Source of the DNA: an uncultured Litoreibacter sp.
Lineage (GTDB): Bacteria > Pseudomonadota > Alphaproteobacteria > Rhodobacterales > Rhodobacteraceae
DNA length: 64,000 bases
Direction of reading: 5' to 3'
NCBI GenBank assembly: GCA_947501685.1
Contig: CANMWQ010000005.1
Coordinates: 62,001 to 126,000 of the forward strand
Part shown: one piece after another, positions 1 through 8,590 of the stretch
Layout: each line of letters opens with the position of its first letter
How positions within the stretch are numbered: the first letter of the stretch is position 1
Position numbers and translations under genes: made by a program
The notes under the pieces: generated by a model
What the model saw: only the letters and a program-made list of their open reading frames with translations
What the model was told of the DNA's origin: nothing
Databases searched by the model: none

Positions 1-6
1 TTGGGG

Positions 7-1311
7 TCAGGCTGAGGGCCCGTCATAGTCGAACACCAATGCTGAGACGTCATCTTCGAAATCGCCGCTGCCGTTGAAAGCGGCCAACTGGGCGTAGACA
101 TTGTCCAGAAACGCCCCGCGTCTGAGCGCCTTTCGGTTGCGCAGGATTTTCGCCAGACCTGCATCTTCGAGCTGTTGGCCTGCCGCGTCCTCCGCCTCCG
201 TCAAACCGTCGGAATGCAGGAACAAGCGGTCGCCGGGGGTCATGGTGAAGTCAAACGCCTCGAATGTCGCGTCGGGCAGCAGGCCGATGGGCATGCCGCC
301 GCTGCCGCGTTTGATCAACGCGCCGTCATGGCGCATGTGCAGAGGGTGCGGGTGGCCCGCCTGCACGCAGCTTGTATGGCCGGTTTCGAGGTCGATGCAG
401 GCCAGCGCGAGGGTGAAATAGAGGTCGGTGTTCATTTCCTGCAGCAGGATTTCGTTCAACTGGGAAGCGGTCTCGGCCGGGTCGCGCAGATCAAACGTGC
501 CGCCGCCACGGTCAATCAATGCGATGTTTTGGGATGGGGAATACCCGCTGAGATAGCCCGCCAGCCGTGCCGTCATCAGGGCTGAGGCCACGCCGTGGCC
601 GGAAACATCAAGCGAATAGAGCCCGATCTTGGTGGGGCTGGCGCTAAACTGCCCGACAAGATCGCCGCCAATATGGCCGCTGGGATGCAGCATCATGGTG
701 GCATGCCCGCCTTGGTAGGGCACGCTTGTTTCGCGCACGAGCGATTGTTGCAGACGCCGCGCCTCAGACAGGTCGCGCTGGACGTTGTCATAGAGCGACT
801 GGATCGTGTCGAGCGCGTTGTTGACCACGCGGTTTTTCTGGATCAGCTGGGCATGCATTTCGACGATGCGTTCCCCGGCCCGAAGCCGCGCCTTCAGCTC
901 CCCAAAAATGAAAGGCTTGGTCAGGAAATCATCCGCCCCGGAATTGAGCCCTTCGGCAACCTCCCGGCTTTCGCCTTTGCTGGTCAGCAAGATGAAATAG
1001 CCATAGCCAGCCCGGTCGAGCTGCCGGAATGTGTGGCAGAATTCAGGGCCGTTCATGCCGGGCATGATCCAGTCGCTGATCACGATGGTAACGTCATGGT
1101 TGCGGCACATCTCCAGCCCGGCAAGGGCGTTATCGGCCTCCATCACCTCGTAGCCCCATTTCACGAGGGCTTTGGTCAGCATCTTGCGCTGCATTGCGCT
1201 GTCATCGACCACCAGCACCAGATGGGGCACTTCGGGGTTGGTGACGCCCTCGTCATCCCATGTATAGGGCAGGTTCGGTTGCGGCTCAGGAAGCAGGTTT
1301 GATGCGGTCAT
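7..1311 (-). CDS. Receiver-SpoIIE (PP2C-type) phosphatase, fused response regulator
   Basis: A 434-residue fusion. The N-terminal receiver domain (about residues 30-150) has the acidic pair D36/D37, the probable phospho-acceptor D80 in the ISDWIMPGMNG stretch and K132. After a short helical linker comes a SpoIIE/PP2C-like Ser/Thr phosphatase domain with the metal-binding motifs GGDLVG (215-220), DVSGHG (235-240) and a later SDGLTEA. In this family, phosphorylation of the receiver gates the phosphatase, usually in partner-switching control of an anti-sigma antagonist; no such partner is visible here. The start is uncertain: ATG at 1311 is chosen, but ATG at 1341 and TTG at 1362 are in frame, and none has a clear ribosome-binding site. 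A perfect inverted repeat overlaps the upstream alternatives. It diverges from the HPt gene at 1441, a plausible phosphoryl partner (inference). Confidence 0.9.
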   Translation of the reverse strand: MTASNLLPEPQPNLPYTWDDEGVTNPEVPHLVLVVDDSAMQRKMLTKALVKWGYEVMEADNALAGLEMCRNHDVTIVISDWIMPGMNGPEFCHTFRQLDRAGYGYFILLTSKGESREVAEGLNSGADDFLTKPFIFGELKARLRAGERIVEMHAQLIQKNRVVNNALDTIQSLYDNVQRDLSEARRLQQSLVRETSVPYQGGHATMMLHPSGHIGGDLVGQFSASPTKIGLYSLDVSGHGVASALMTARLAGYLSGYSPSQNIALIDRGGGTFDLRDPAETASQLNEILLQEMNTDLYFTLALACIDLETGHTSCVQAGHPHPLHMRHDGALIKRGSGGMPIGLLPDATFEAFDFTMTPGDRLFLHSDGLTEAEDAAGQQLEDAGLAKILRNRKALRRGAFLDNVYAQLAAFNGSGDFEDDVSALVFDYDGPSA

Positions 1312-1334
1312 AGTGCTACATGACGCACCGGTTC

Positions 1335-1355
1335 TTAACATGGGATGAATGTTAA
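1335..1355. promoter_or_regulatory. Inverted repeat between the divergent phosphatase and HPt genes
   Basis: Perfect 7-bp arms TTAACAT and ATGTTAA are separated by 7 bp. A second AT-rich stretch, TTAA-N8-TTAA, lies at 1380-1395. The position between two divergent signalling genes fits an operator. The binding protein is unknown; the TTAA elements recall CtrA half-sites, but the spacing is not canonical. Confidence 0.4.
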
Positions 1356-1440
1356 AATGCAATCTAGACGCGGCAAAGATTAAAGGAATTCTTAACTCTG
1401 CGGACCCAGAATTCTGGCATGCAAGAACAGGGTGAACAGG

Positions 1441-1758
1441 ATGATTGATTGGACCCGCGTGACAGAGCTGCGTCAGGATTTTGGCGAAGACGATTTCGCC
1501 GAGATTGCGGCGATGTTCCTGTCAGAGGTGCAGGCCAAGCTGGCTGAGATGCAAGCGCAACCTTCCGCACACCCGTCAGAGGATTTTCATTTCGTCAAAG
1601 GTAGCGCGGCCAATCTGGGGTTTGAGAAGCTCTATCACGCATGCTCCGCGGCGGAGCGTGAGGCGCAGGCGGATAGCGTGCAGAACCTTGTTGAAATTTT
1701 TCACGCGTCCAAGCTCGAATTTTTGACAAAGACCGGGATCACGCTGGAAGCCGCCTAG
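1441..1758 (+). CDS. HPt-domain phosphotransfer protein
   Basis: A 105-residue, all-helical, stand-alone histidine phosphotransfer domain. The phospho-accepting residue is H50 in the motif HFVKGSAANLG, close to the HxxKGxxxxxG consensus. No kinase or output domain is attached. ATG at 1441 is preferred over the in-frame GTG at 1432, because the AGGG of AACAGGG lies 8 bases upstream. The gene diverges from the receiver-phosphatase gene, so a relay to that receiver is plausible, though HPt proteins of this kind can also serve distant hybrid kinases. Confidence 0.9.
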   Translation: MIDWTRVTELRQDFGEDDFAEIAAMFLSEVQAKLAEMQAQPSAHPSEDFHFVKGSAANLGFEKLYHACSAAEREAQADSVQNLVEIFHASKLEFLTKTGITLEAA

Positions 1759-1761
1759 CGG

Positions 1762-3012
1762 CTAGATCAGGAATTCGGACAGGACGGGGTCATTGGTGAT
1801 GTCACGGTGATCGAACCCGGCCTTGGCCATCCGGGCGAACAGGTCGTCAAATGTCCCGGCCTCCCGCGTTTCGATCCCGATCAGCACGGTCCCGAAGTTC
1901 CGCGCGGATTTCTTGAGATATTCGAACCGCGCAATGTCGTCATCTGGCCCGAGCAGATCCAGAAACTCCCGCAGCGCGCCGGGGCGTTGTGGCATGCGCA
2001 GGACGAAGTATTTCTTGCGGCCTGCGTAGCGCATCGCGCGTTCCTTGACCTCCGGCAGGCGCTCGAAATCGAAATTCCCGCCTGAGGTGACGCAGACCAC
2101 GGTTTTGCCTTTGATATCCGCGCGCAGGTCTTCCAACGCGTCGAGGACCAGCGCGCCAGCAGGTTCAAGCACGATGCCTTCGATATTCAGAAATTCGAGG
2201 ATGGTCCCGCAGATCCGGTCCTCGGGGGCCAGATACACATGGGCTGGTGGTACGTCCTTTAGCTCGGCAAATGTATGCTCCCCGATCCGTGCGACGGCTG
2301 CGCCGTCTACAAACGAATCGATCTGCGGCAAGGTCACCGGCGCGCCATCTTTCAGAGCCGCCATTAGGCTGGCGCCGCCGGTGGGCTCGATATACCGGAA
2401 CTGGGTGTCTGGCGCGGCATGGGACATGAATTTCGTCATCCCCGCCGACAAGCCGCCGCCGCCAACAGGCACCACGATCATGTCGGGCGCGCGGCCCAAG
2501 CCAGCCAGCAGCTCAACCGCGACGGAGGCCTGCCCCTCGATCACGTCCGGATCGTCAAAGGGCGACAGGAAATGCGCCCCGATCTCGACGCAATGCGACT
2601 GGGCGGCGGCCAGCGTCTGGTCGAAATAGTCCCCCGTCAGCCTGATCTTGATGCTGTCGCCGCCAAAGGCGCGCGTCTTGTCGATCTTTTGCTGCGGGGT
2701 GGTCACGGGCATGAAAACCTCGCCCATCACGCCGAAATGGCGGCAGACATAGGCAAAGCCCTGCGCGTGATTGCCCGCGCTGGCGCAGACAAACCGGTTC
2801 ATGTCGGGCTGGGCCGCGCGGAGTTTGCGCATGGCGTTCAGGGCGCCTCGGATCTTGTAGGAGCGTACGGGGGAGAGGTCCTCGCGCTTGAGGTAAATCT
2901 CGGCGTCGAACTTGTCGGACAGGTAGTCGTTGCGCTGCAAGGGCGTCGGCTCGAAGACCACGCGCATCAGTGCGGTGGCTTCGCGGGCCGATGTTTCGAA
3001 CTTGGTCATCAT
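1762..3012 (-). CDS. ilvA: Threonine ammonia-lyase (threonine deaminase)
   Basis: A 416-residue PLP enzyme that converts threonine to 2-oxobutanoate and ammonia, the first committed step of isoleucine synthesis. The fold-type II catalytic domain carries the Schiff-base lysine K53 in SYKIRGALNA and a glycine-rich phosphate loop (VGGGGLSAG). The C-terminal part, starting at KKYFVLRMPQRPGAL, is the single ACT-like regulatory domain of short IlvA proteins, so isoleucine feedback is expected. The frame stays open a long way upstream, antisense to argG. The start was put at 3012 because AAGG lies 8 bases before the ATG-ATG pair and homologues begin with MTKFE-like sequence. It diverges from argG. 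Confidence 0.95.
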   Translation of the reverse strand: MMTKFETSAREATALMRVVFEPTPLQRNDYLSDKFDAEIYLKREDLSPVRSYKIRGALNAMRKLRAAQPDMNRFVCASAGNHAQGFAYVCRHFGVMGEVFMPVTTPQQKIDKTRAFGGDSIKIRLTGDYFDQTLAAAQSHCVEIGAHFLSPFDDPDVIEGQASVAVELLAGLGRAPDMIVVPVGGGGLSAGMTKFMSHAAPDTQFRYIEPTGGASLMAALKDGAPVTLPQIDSFVDGAAVARIGEHTFAELKDVPPAHVYLAPEDRICGTILEFLNIEGIVLEPAGALVLDALEDLRADIKGKTVVCVTSGGNFDFERLPEVKERAMRYAGRKKYFVLRMPQRPGALREFLDLLGPDDDIARFEYLKKSARNFGTVLIGIETREAGTFDDLFARMAKAGFDHRDITNDPVLSEFLI

Positions 3013-3156
3013 GGCGATTGCCTTGCCTGCTTTCTCGGTGATGGCGATTAGCGCAGCCATTCCAGCCGGGGTCAATCCGCGCGCAATATGGCAGCGGCCT
3101 TGCGCCCCGGCTGTAGCCGCGCTACCTCGCGGCAAACCAATTTGGAGACCACGCTC

Positions 3157-4383
3157 ATGTCCGCACCCAAGAAAGTTGTGCTCGCCTATTCGGGTGGCCT
3201 TGATACGTCGATCATTCTGAAATGGCTGCAAACGGAATATGGCTGCGAGGTTGTGACCTTCACCGCCGATCTGGGGCAGGGCGAAGAGCTGGACCCGGCG
3301 CGCCAGAAGGCGGAGCTGCTGGGCATCAAGCCCGAGAACATTTTCATTGAGGACGTGCGCGAAGAGTTTGTGCGCGACTTCGTCTTCCCGATGTTCCGCG
3401 CCAATGCGGTTTATGAAGGGCTGTACTTGCTGGGCACCTCGATTGCGCGGCCGCTGATCTCCAAACGGCTTATCGAGATTGCGGAGGCCACCGGGGCTGA
3501 TGCCGTGGCCCATGGCGCGACGGGCAAGGGCAATGACCAGGTGCGGTTCGAGCTGAGCGCCTATGCGCTGAACCCCGATATCAAGGTGATTGCGCCCTGG
3601 CGGGAGTGGGACCTGTCCTCGCGGACCAAGCTGCTGGAATTTGCTGAGGCCAACCAGATCCCGATTGCCAAGGATAAGCGCGGCGAGGCTCCGTTTTCGG
3701 TGGATGCCAACCTGCTGCACACCTCGTCCGAGGGCAAAGTGCTGGAGGATCCGGGCGAAGAGGCACCCGATTACGTCTACCAGCGGACCGTGCATCCCGA
3801 GGACGCGCCAGATACGCCTGAATTTGTCGAGATCGGGTTCGAGCGCGGCGACGCGGTCAGCATCAATGGCGAGGCGATGAGCCCGGCTACGATCCTGACC
3901 AAGCTCAACGAGCTGGGCGGCAAGCATGGCTGTGGGCGGTTGGACCTTGTCGAGGGGCGCTTTGTCGGCATGAAGTCTCGCGGTGTCTACGAGACGCCGG
4001 GTGGCACGCTGCTTTTGGAGGCCCATCGCGGGATCGAGTCGATCACCTTGGACCGGGGTGCCGCGCATCTGAAAGATGAGCTGATGCCGCGCTATGCGGA
4101 GCTGATCTATAATGGCTTCTGGTATTCCCCTGAGCGCGAGATGTTGCAGGCGGCGATTGATGCCTCCCAGACCCATGTCACGGGCACGGTGCGTTTGAAG
4201 CTCTACAAGGGCTCCGCGCGGACGGTTGCGCGCTGGTCCGAGCATTCCCTCTACTCGGAGGCGCATGTGACCTTCGAAGAAGACGCCGGCGCCTACGACC
4301 AGACCGATGCGGCGGGCTTTATCCAGCTTAACGCGCTGCGGTTGAAGCTGCTGGCGGCGCGGGACAAGCGGGTGAAGTCCTAA
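3157..4383 (+). CDS. argG: Argininosuccinate synthase
   Basis: A 408-residue cytosolic enzyme that joins citrulline and aspartate using ATP, the penultimate step of arginine synthesis. The N-terminal ATP-pyrophosphatase loop reads [11 protein letters not shown] (residues 8-18), followed by typical synthase motifs such as [14 protein letters not shown]. Length matches the family. ATG at 3157 is preceded by TTGGAG with a 9-base spacer; an in-frame upstream start would add non-conserved residues. The gene stands alone, and a 74-bp repeated intergenic element begins right after its stop codon. Confidence 0.97.
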   Translation: MSAPKKVVLAYSGGLDTSIILKWLQTEYGCEVVTFTADLGQGEELDPARQKAELLGIKPENIFIEDVREEFVRDFVFPMFRANAVYEGLYLLGTSIARPLISKRLIEIAEATGADAVAHGATGKGNDQVRFELSAYALNPDIKVIAPWREWDLSSRTKLLEFAEANQIPIAKDKRGEAPFSVDANLLHTSSEGKVLEDPGEEAPDYVYQRTVHPEDAPDTPEFVEIGFERGDAVSINGEAMSPATILTKLNELGGKHGCGRLDLVEGRFVGMKSRGVYETPGGTLLLEAHRGIESITLDRGAAHLKDELMPRYAELIYNGFWYSPEREMLQAAIDASQTHVTGTVRLKLYKGSARTVARWSEHSLYSEAHVTFEEDAGAYDQTDAAGFIQLNALRLKLLAARDKRVKS

Positions 4384-4384
4384 A

Positions 4385-4458
4385 GGCGACGCATGCGCCG
4401 GATTGTCCTAACGCCTTGTTTTAAAATACGTGTTCGGCTTTTCTTTACCGAATGTTAA
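4385..4458. repeat. 74-bp intergenic repeat, copy 1
   Basis: This aligns without gaps to 24017-24090 at 54 of 74 positions (my hand count). The left end is a near-palindrome around GACGCATGCG and the right end is CTTTTCTTTACC followed by a TTAA. It lies between two convergent genes, starting just after the argG stop, and its last TTAA supplies the stop codon of the minus-strand sulfotransferase-like gene. The stretch TTTACCGAATGTTAAC is one base off the CtrA consensus TTAAC-N6-TTAAC. Function unknown; transcription termination or protein binding are possible. Confidence 0.7.
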
Positions 4459-5153
4459 CCCGCGCGCAGCCGCTGGGTGCGCAGGATGGCATAGGCGGGC
4501 AGGGCCTCTTCGCAGAGCTCGGCCAGAGGGCCAGACAGGTCGGGCAAAGGGCCCTCAGCCCCGGCAAACCCTGTGCTGCTATGTGCGGTCCCGTACCAGT
4601 GACTTGCCCAGATGCCATCCGCCTCGATACCGCCAGCGGGCCAGCTGAGCATGGCGGGGTCGAAGGGCAGGTCGAGTGCGCTGCATATTGCGGTCAGCAT
4701 GCCTTTGGGGTCGGCGCGGATGTCGGCGCTGTCGATGACAATGCCGCCAAATTCTTCATAGAGATCGAGCTGCTGTTCCACGCCGATATCCTCCAGCGTC
4801 ACCTGCTCGCGCTTTTCATGGTAGCTTGCCAGCACGCGGGCGGGATGGCGGATCAAGAAGACATGTTTGCACTCCTCAGCCCAGTCCAGCGGGGTGTCTT
4901 CCAGAATATGGTGGCACATGTGCTTTTGGTAGACATGCGGCGTCCCGTCCCGCGCGCAGGTGGCGGCGGCGCGGTGCCAGCTGGTCTCGTGGGCGCGGAT
5001 GATCTCCTCCGCCATTGGGTCAGCGCGGCCCGTCTGCTTCAAATAGGCCGCATAAAACGGCTCGTCCAACACCGTGAAATCTGGGCGCGCGGCGAAGCTG
5101 TACATCATGGCGGTGGACAGGTTCCGGGGGCCGGACCAGCAGGCGATCTTCAT
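4455..5153 (-). CDS. Sulfotransferase-like P-loop protein
   Basis: A 232-residue protein starting MKIACWSGPRNLSTAMM. The SGPRNLST loop near the N-terminus resembles the 5'-phosphosulfate-binding loop of PAPS-dependent sulfotransferases, and VFLIRHPARVLASYHEKRE resembles the 3'-phosphate-binding segment. Proteins of this type occur widely in Proteobacteria and are annotated only as sulfotransferase family; substrate and even activity are unproven. The stop codon lies inside the repeated element at 4385-4458. It converges with argG and has no operon partner. Confidence 0.8.
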   Translation of the reverse strand: MKIACWSGPRNLSTAMMYSFAARPDFTVLDEPFYAAYLKQTGRADPMAEEIIRAHETSWHRAAATCARDGTPHVYQKHMCHHILEDTPLDWAEECKHVFLIRHPARVLASYHEKREQVTLEDIGVEQQLDLYEEFGGIVIDSADIRADPKGMLTAICSALDLPFDPAMLSWPAGGIEADGIWASHWYGTAHSSTGFAGAEGPLPDLSGPLAELCEEALPAYAILRTQRLRAG

Positions 5154-5316
5154 GGCGGCGCGTTCCTTCGGGTTGATGCGTCTTCATTTCTCACTAAACG
5201 GCGAAATATGGCCATGTGGAAGCCACAATCGGGGGGACTTCTGGATGGGATTCACAAAAACGTGAGCTGGCGCTATGCTGGCGGCATAAAATGAATTGAG
5301 ATGAGGTCATTTCGAG

Positions 5317-6492
5317 ATGAGCGATACGTCAATGAATGTGAACCCGGGCGAAACGCAACGGGTGGAATTTTCCGGCAACGCCAAAGAGTGGTTCGGGATT
5401 TGGATCGTAAATCTGCTGCTCAGCATCGTAACGATCGGGATTTACTCAGCTTGGGCCAAGGTGCGCACCAAGAAATATTTCTACAACAACACTTCCATCG
5501 CTGGGCGCAATTTCGACTACCACGCGACGGGCAAGCAAATCCTGATTGGCCGCATCATCGTGATTGCGGGCTTCATCGCCTTCACGCTGCTCTCAGCCGT
5601 TCCGTTTTTGAATATCATCATGGCTCTGGCGCTGCTTGCCGCGACGCCGTGGCTGATCGTCAGATCGCTCCAGTTCAACGCCCGGATGTCGAGCTTTTCG
5701 AATGTTCGGTTCAACTTTAGCGGCAAGATGGGGCGCGCCTTCGTGGTCTATGTTCTGCTGCCGCTGGGCTTGTATCTTGCGGTGGTTGCCGTGGGTGTAG
5801 GCGGCGGCTTTTTGGCAGGGCAAAGCGGCTCTGTCGCTATTGGCGTGCTGGCTGGTTTGGCCGTTCTGGTGATCTTGCTCTTTGCCGTCCCTATCGTGGA
5901 CCGCGCCGTGAAACGCTATGTCATCAACCACCACGCGCTTGGCAAAGCGGCGTTCAGCTTTGACGCAGGACTTAGCCCGTTTGTGAAGGCGCTCTCTTTG
6001 GCGTTGGCATGGATCGTGCTGGTTCTGGTCGTTTCTGGTGTCGTGTTCGGGGCGTCTTTCGCGGCGCTGGGCGACGCGTTTTCCGGCTTGGAAGCGGGGG
6101 ATGAGCCGACAGCGGGCCAGCTGGGCCTGATCGGCCTGTTTTACCTGCTGTTCTTCGTGGCTTTCCTGCCCGCTGGCTTCATCTATCAGGCGCTGGTCCG
6201 TAACGTGATGTATGACAACACGCAGTTGGAGGGCGGGCATCGCTTCCGCTCCACGGTGAAGGTTGGCCCGTTGATGTGGATCGCCATCACCAACGCGGTT
6301 GTGATCGTGTGCACCCTTGGGTTGATGCTGCCTTGGGCGCAAATTCGGATGCAGGCCTATCTGGCGGCGCAAACCTTTGTCATTCCCGGCGCGTCGATGG
6401 ATGATTTCATCGGTGAGCAACAGGCAGCAGGCAACGCCATTGGCGACGCCTACGGCGACCTTGAAGGCGTCGACTTTGGCGTCGGTCTCTGA
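5317..6492 (+). CDS. DUF898 (YjgN-like) multi-pass membrane protein
   Basis: A 391-residue integral membrane protein. An N-terminal segment with WIVNLLLSIVTIGIYSAWAKVR, typical of DUF898, is repeated in divergent form near residue 325 (WIAITNAVVIVCTLGLMLPWAQIR), suggesting internal duplication. Several further hydrophobic helices lie between. The ATG at 5317 has GAGG about 10 bases upstream. The function of the family is unknown. The next gene, an M48 metalloprotease, starts 3 bases after this stop codon, so the two are almost certainly one operon and may work together on membrane proteins (inference). Confidence 0.88.
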   Translation: MSDTSMNVNPGETQRVEFSGNAKEWFGIWIVNLLLSIVTIGIYSAWAKVRTKKYFYNNTSIAGRNFDYHATGKQILIGRIIVIAGFIAFTLLSAVPFLNIIMALALLAATPWLIVRSLQFNARMSSFSNVRFNFSGKMGRAFVVYVLLPLGLYLAVVAVGVGGGFLAGQSGSVAIGVLAGLAVLVILLFAVPIVDRAVKRYVINHHALGKAAFSFDAGLSPFVKALSLALAWIVLVLVVSGVVFGASFAALGDAFSGLEAGDEPTAGQLGLIGLFYLLFFVAFLPAGFIYQALVRNVMYDNTQLEGGHRFRSTVKVGPLMWIAITNAVVIVCTLGLMLPWAQIRMQAYLAAQTFVIPGASMDDFIGEQQAAGNAIGDAYGDLEGVDFGVGL

Positions 6493-6495
6493 CCT

Positions 6496-7572
6496 GTGGC
6501 GACTGACGCCTCTGCACGATTTGGCCTGACCCTGACGGGTTGGGCCTTTGCGTCTGGCAGCTCCCGGAAAGTGGCGGCCCGGCTGATCACCCGCGCGCCA
6601 TTGGACGGGCGTGGTGACGCGCCCTTCGTGGATATTGTAGACGAGGCCGACCGGGTTATCACCGGCGCGCGGTTCGAGGAGATCACGATTGACCCGCCTT
6701 TGGGGCAGTCCCCGCGCCGCATGCATTTCCCTGACGAGGCCATGTTTGAAACCGAAGATCACGAGGGCTTTCGCGCCCTGACAGGGATCACGCGGGGCGA
6801 TCTTCTGAGCGAGTATGAAACGTTCCGCCCCCGACTTGTCGCCGTGATTGCGGCGCTGGTTCTGTGCGGCTGGGTGCTATGGCGCTACGGGTTGGATTTG
6901 ATGGTGACGGCGGCCATCGCGCTGACACCTGCCGGCCTGCTGGGCTATATGGATCAAGGCACGTTGCAGACGATTGACCTGACCATGGCTGACGACACCG
7001 CGCTGGATGAAGACGACCGAGTGCGGGTGGCGGAGATATTCTCAACCCTGCTGGCCGAGCTGCCGCCGTCGGAGATCAACGGCCGCGACTTCAAGCTATT
7101 GTTCCGCGACATGGAGCGTATCGGCCCCAACGCCTTTGCGATGCCCGGCGGCACCATCGTGATGACCGATCAGTTTGTAGAGAAGTTCCCTCAAGACGAC
7201 GTGCTGGCCGGGGTTCTGGGCCATGAGATCGGGCATGTGGTGGAGGCGCATGGGTTGCGCCAGACCTACCGCTCCCTGGGAATGTATTTCCTGATTGGCT
7301 TTTTGGCGGGCGACACCGGGCCGATTATTGACGAGATATTGCTCGAAGGAAATCTGCTGCTGTCGTTGCAATTCTCGCGCAAGCACGAGGCAGCGGCGGA
7401 TCAGTTTGGCGTCAAGCTGGCCTCTGATGCGGGTTTTGATCCCGCGGGGCTACAGCTGTTCTTTCGAGAGATTGCCGAGGGCGGGCTGACCCCGCCGGAA
7501 TGGCTCTCGACGCATCCGGCCAGCGACGAGCGGGTGGAGCAGATCGAGGGCTATATCGAGGCGCTTGACTGA
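6496..7572 (+). CDS. M48-family zinc metalloprotease, membrane-associated
   Basis: A 358-residue protein with the zinc-binding motif HEIGH at residues 243-247 and the likely third ligand in the downstream RKHEAAADQFG motif, as in M48 (HtpX/Ste24/Oma1-type) peptidases. A hydrophobic region around residues 112-142 should anchor it, placing the protease on one face of the inner membrane. The N-terminal 110 residues are a non-catalytic domain I do not recognise. The start is GTG at 6496, 3 bases after the DUF898 stop; there is no good alternative. The pairing with DUF898 implies a shared, unknown role in envelope protein turnover. Confidence 0.9.
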   Translation: MATDASARFGLTLTGWAFASGSSRKVAARLITRAPLDGRGDAPFVDIVDEADRVITGARFEEITIDPPLGQSPRRMHFPDEAMFETEDHEGFRALTGITRGDLLSEYETFRPRLVAVIAALVLCGWVLWRYGLDLMVTAAIALTPAGLLGYMDQGTLQTIDLTMADDTALDEDDRVRVAEIFSTLLAELPPSEINGRDFKLLFRDMERIGPNAFAMPGGTIVMTDQFVEKFPQDDVLAGVLGHEIGHVVEAHGLRQTYRSLGMYFLIGFLAGDTGPIIDEILLEGNLLLSLQFSRKHEAAADQFGVKLASDAGFDPAGLQLFFREIAEGGLTPPEWLSTHPASDERVEQIEGYIEALD

Positions 7573-7660
7573 TCACCAATGGGTGAGGTCATGGGGCTTT
7601 GGGTTGATCTGGCGGATGCCGCGTTAGATCAAGGTCTAAACCTTGAGCAGGAGAACCCCA

Positions 7661-8299
7661 ATGACCCGCCTTTTCAAACGCCTCTGCGTTGCCGCCGCCC
7701 TGAGCTGCGTCAGCATTGCCGCCTATGCCGACACCCGCATCATCACCGTGGCGGGGGGCTGTTTTTGGTGCGTGGAGCATGACTTTGAAAGCGTGCGCGG
7801 CGTGAAAGGGGCTGTGTCCGGCTTTGCCGGGGGCAGCACGGCCAACCCCACCTATAAGCAGGTGACCAGCGGCGGCACCGGGCATTACGAGGCGGTGCAG
7901 ATCACCTATGACGACGCCGCGTTGCCGCTCCCGCAGCTGTTTGACATGTTCTTCCGCTCGGTGGACCCGACCGATGCAGGCGGGCAGTTTTGTGACCGGG
8001 GCAGCAGCTACCGCACCGCGATTTTCGTGAGCAACGCCGCTGAGCAATCCACCGCCGAGGCCGCGAAGGCCCGTGCGGAGGCCGCGCTGGGTCAAAAGAT
8101 CGTCACGCCCATTCTGCGCGCCGGGCCGTTCTATGCGGCGGAAGAATATCATCAGGATTACGCCAAGAAATCTGAGAGGATCCTGACCCGCTTTGGGCTG
8201 ATCTCGAAGGCCAACGCCTATAAGCGCTACCGTGACGCCTGCGGGCGCGACCAGCGCGTGCGCCAGCTTTGGGGCAGCGCTGCGCCGTTTGCGAGCTAG
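7661..8299 (+). CDS. msrA: Peptide-methionine (S)-S-oxide reductase, exported
   Basis: A 212-residue protein with an N-terminal signal peptide (hydrophobic core [15 protein letters not shown]) followed by an MsrA domain with the catalytic motif GCFWC at residues 33-37 (nucleophile C34). It reduces the S epimer of methionine sulfoxide; the signal peptide puts this copy in the periplasm, where it would repair oxidised envelope proteins. The ATG at 7661 has GCAGGAG with about 7 bases of spacing; the in-frame upstream TTG lacks this. A small inverted repeat, CAAGGT-N4-ACCTTG, lies at 7630-7645, overlapping the start of the leader. It converges with the YggT gene. Confidence 0.93.
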   Translation: MTRLFKRLCVAAALSCVSIAAYADTRIITVAGGCFWCVEHDFESVRGVKGAVSGFAGGSTANPTYKQVTSGGTGHYEAVQITYDDAALPLPQLFDMFFRSVDPTDAGGQFCDRGSSYRTAIFVSNAAEQSTAEAAKARAEAALGQKIVTPILRAGPFYAAEEYHQDYAKKSERILTRFGLISKANAYKRYRDACGRDQRVRQLWGSAAPFAS

Positions 8300-8302
8300 G
8301 CC

Positions 8303-8590
8303 CTAGAAGAATGCGGCGGCGTTGTTGCGCAGGATGATCTCGATCGCATAGACGCCGAGCAGGGCGACCAGCGGGCTGAGGTCCAATCCACTCATTTGCG
8401 GCAGTACGCGGCGGATCGGGCCGTAGATCGGCTCCAACAACCGGGTCAGCCCGTCCCAGACCTGGGCAACAATCGGTTGGCGCAGGTTGAGAACCTGAAA
8501 GCTCAGCAGCCAGCTCATGATGAAGTGGATCAGGATAACGGTCCGCACGACACCGATCAGCAGCATCAGGATCTGGAAAAGGGATGTCAT
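8303..8590 (-). CDS. YggT-family membrane protein
   Basis: A 95-residue protein with two hydrophobic segments, one at the N-terminus (LFQILMLLIGVVRTVILIHFIMSW) and one near the C-terminus (SPLVALLGVYAIEIIL), separated by the LLEPIYGPIRRVLPQMSGLDLSP segment that defines YggT. The family is linked to osmotic tolerance, cell-division or envelope assembly in other bacteria, but the exact role is unclear. GGAG lies 8 bases before the ATG. It is monocistronic here. Confidence 0.9.
   Translation of the reverse strand: MTSLFQILMLLIGVVRTVILIHFIMSWLLSFQVLNLRQPIVAQVWDGLTRLLEPIYGPIRRVLPQMSGLDLSPLVALLGVYAIEIILRNNAAAFF

Noticed and set aside
3013-4266. Open minus-strand frame extending ilvA upstream across argG for about 400 codons
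   Set aside because: It is antisense to argG, whose product is unmistakable. The ilvA start at 3012 has its own ribosome-binding site, and the extension resembles no protein.
5593-6762. Long minus-strand frame opposite the DUF898 and M48 genes
   Set aside because: The sequence is His/Arg/Gln-rich as expected for the antisense of GC-rich coding DNA, and the sense strand holds recognised families.
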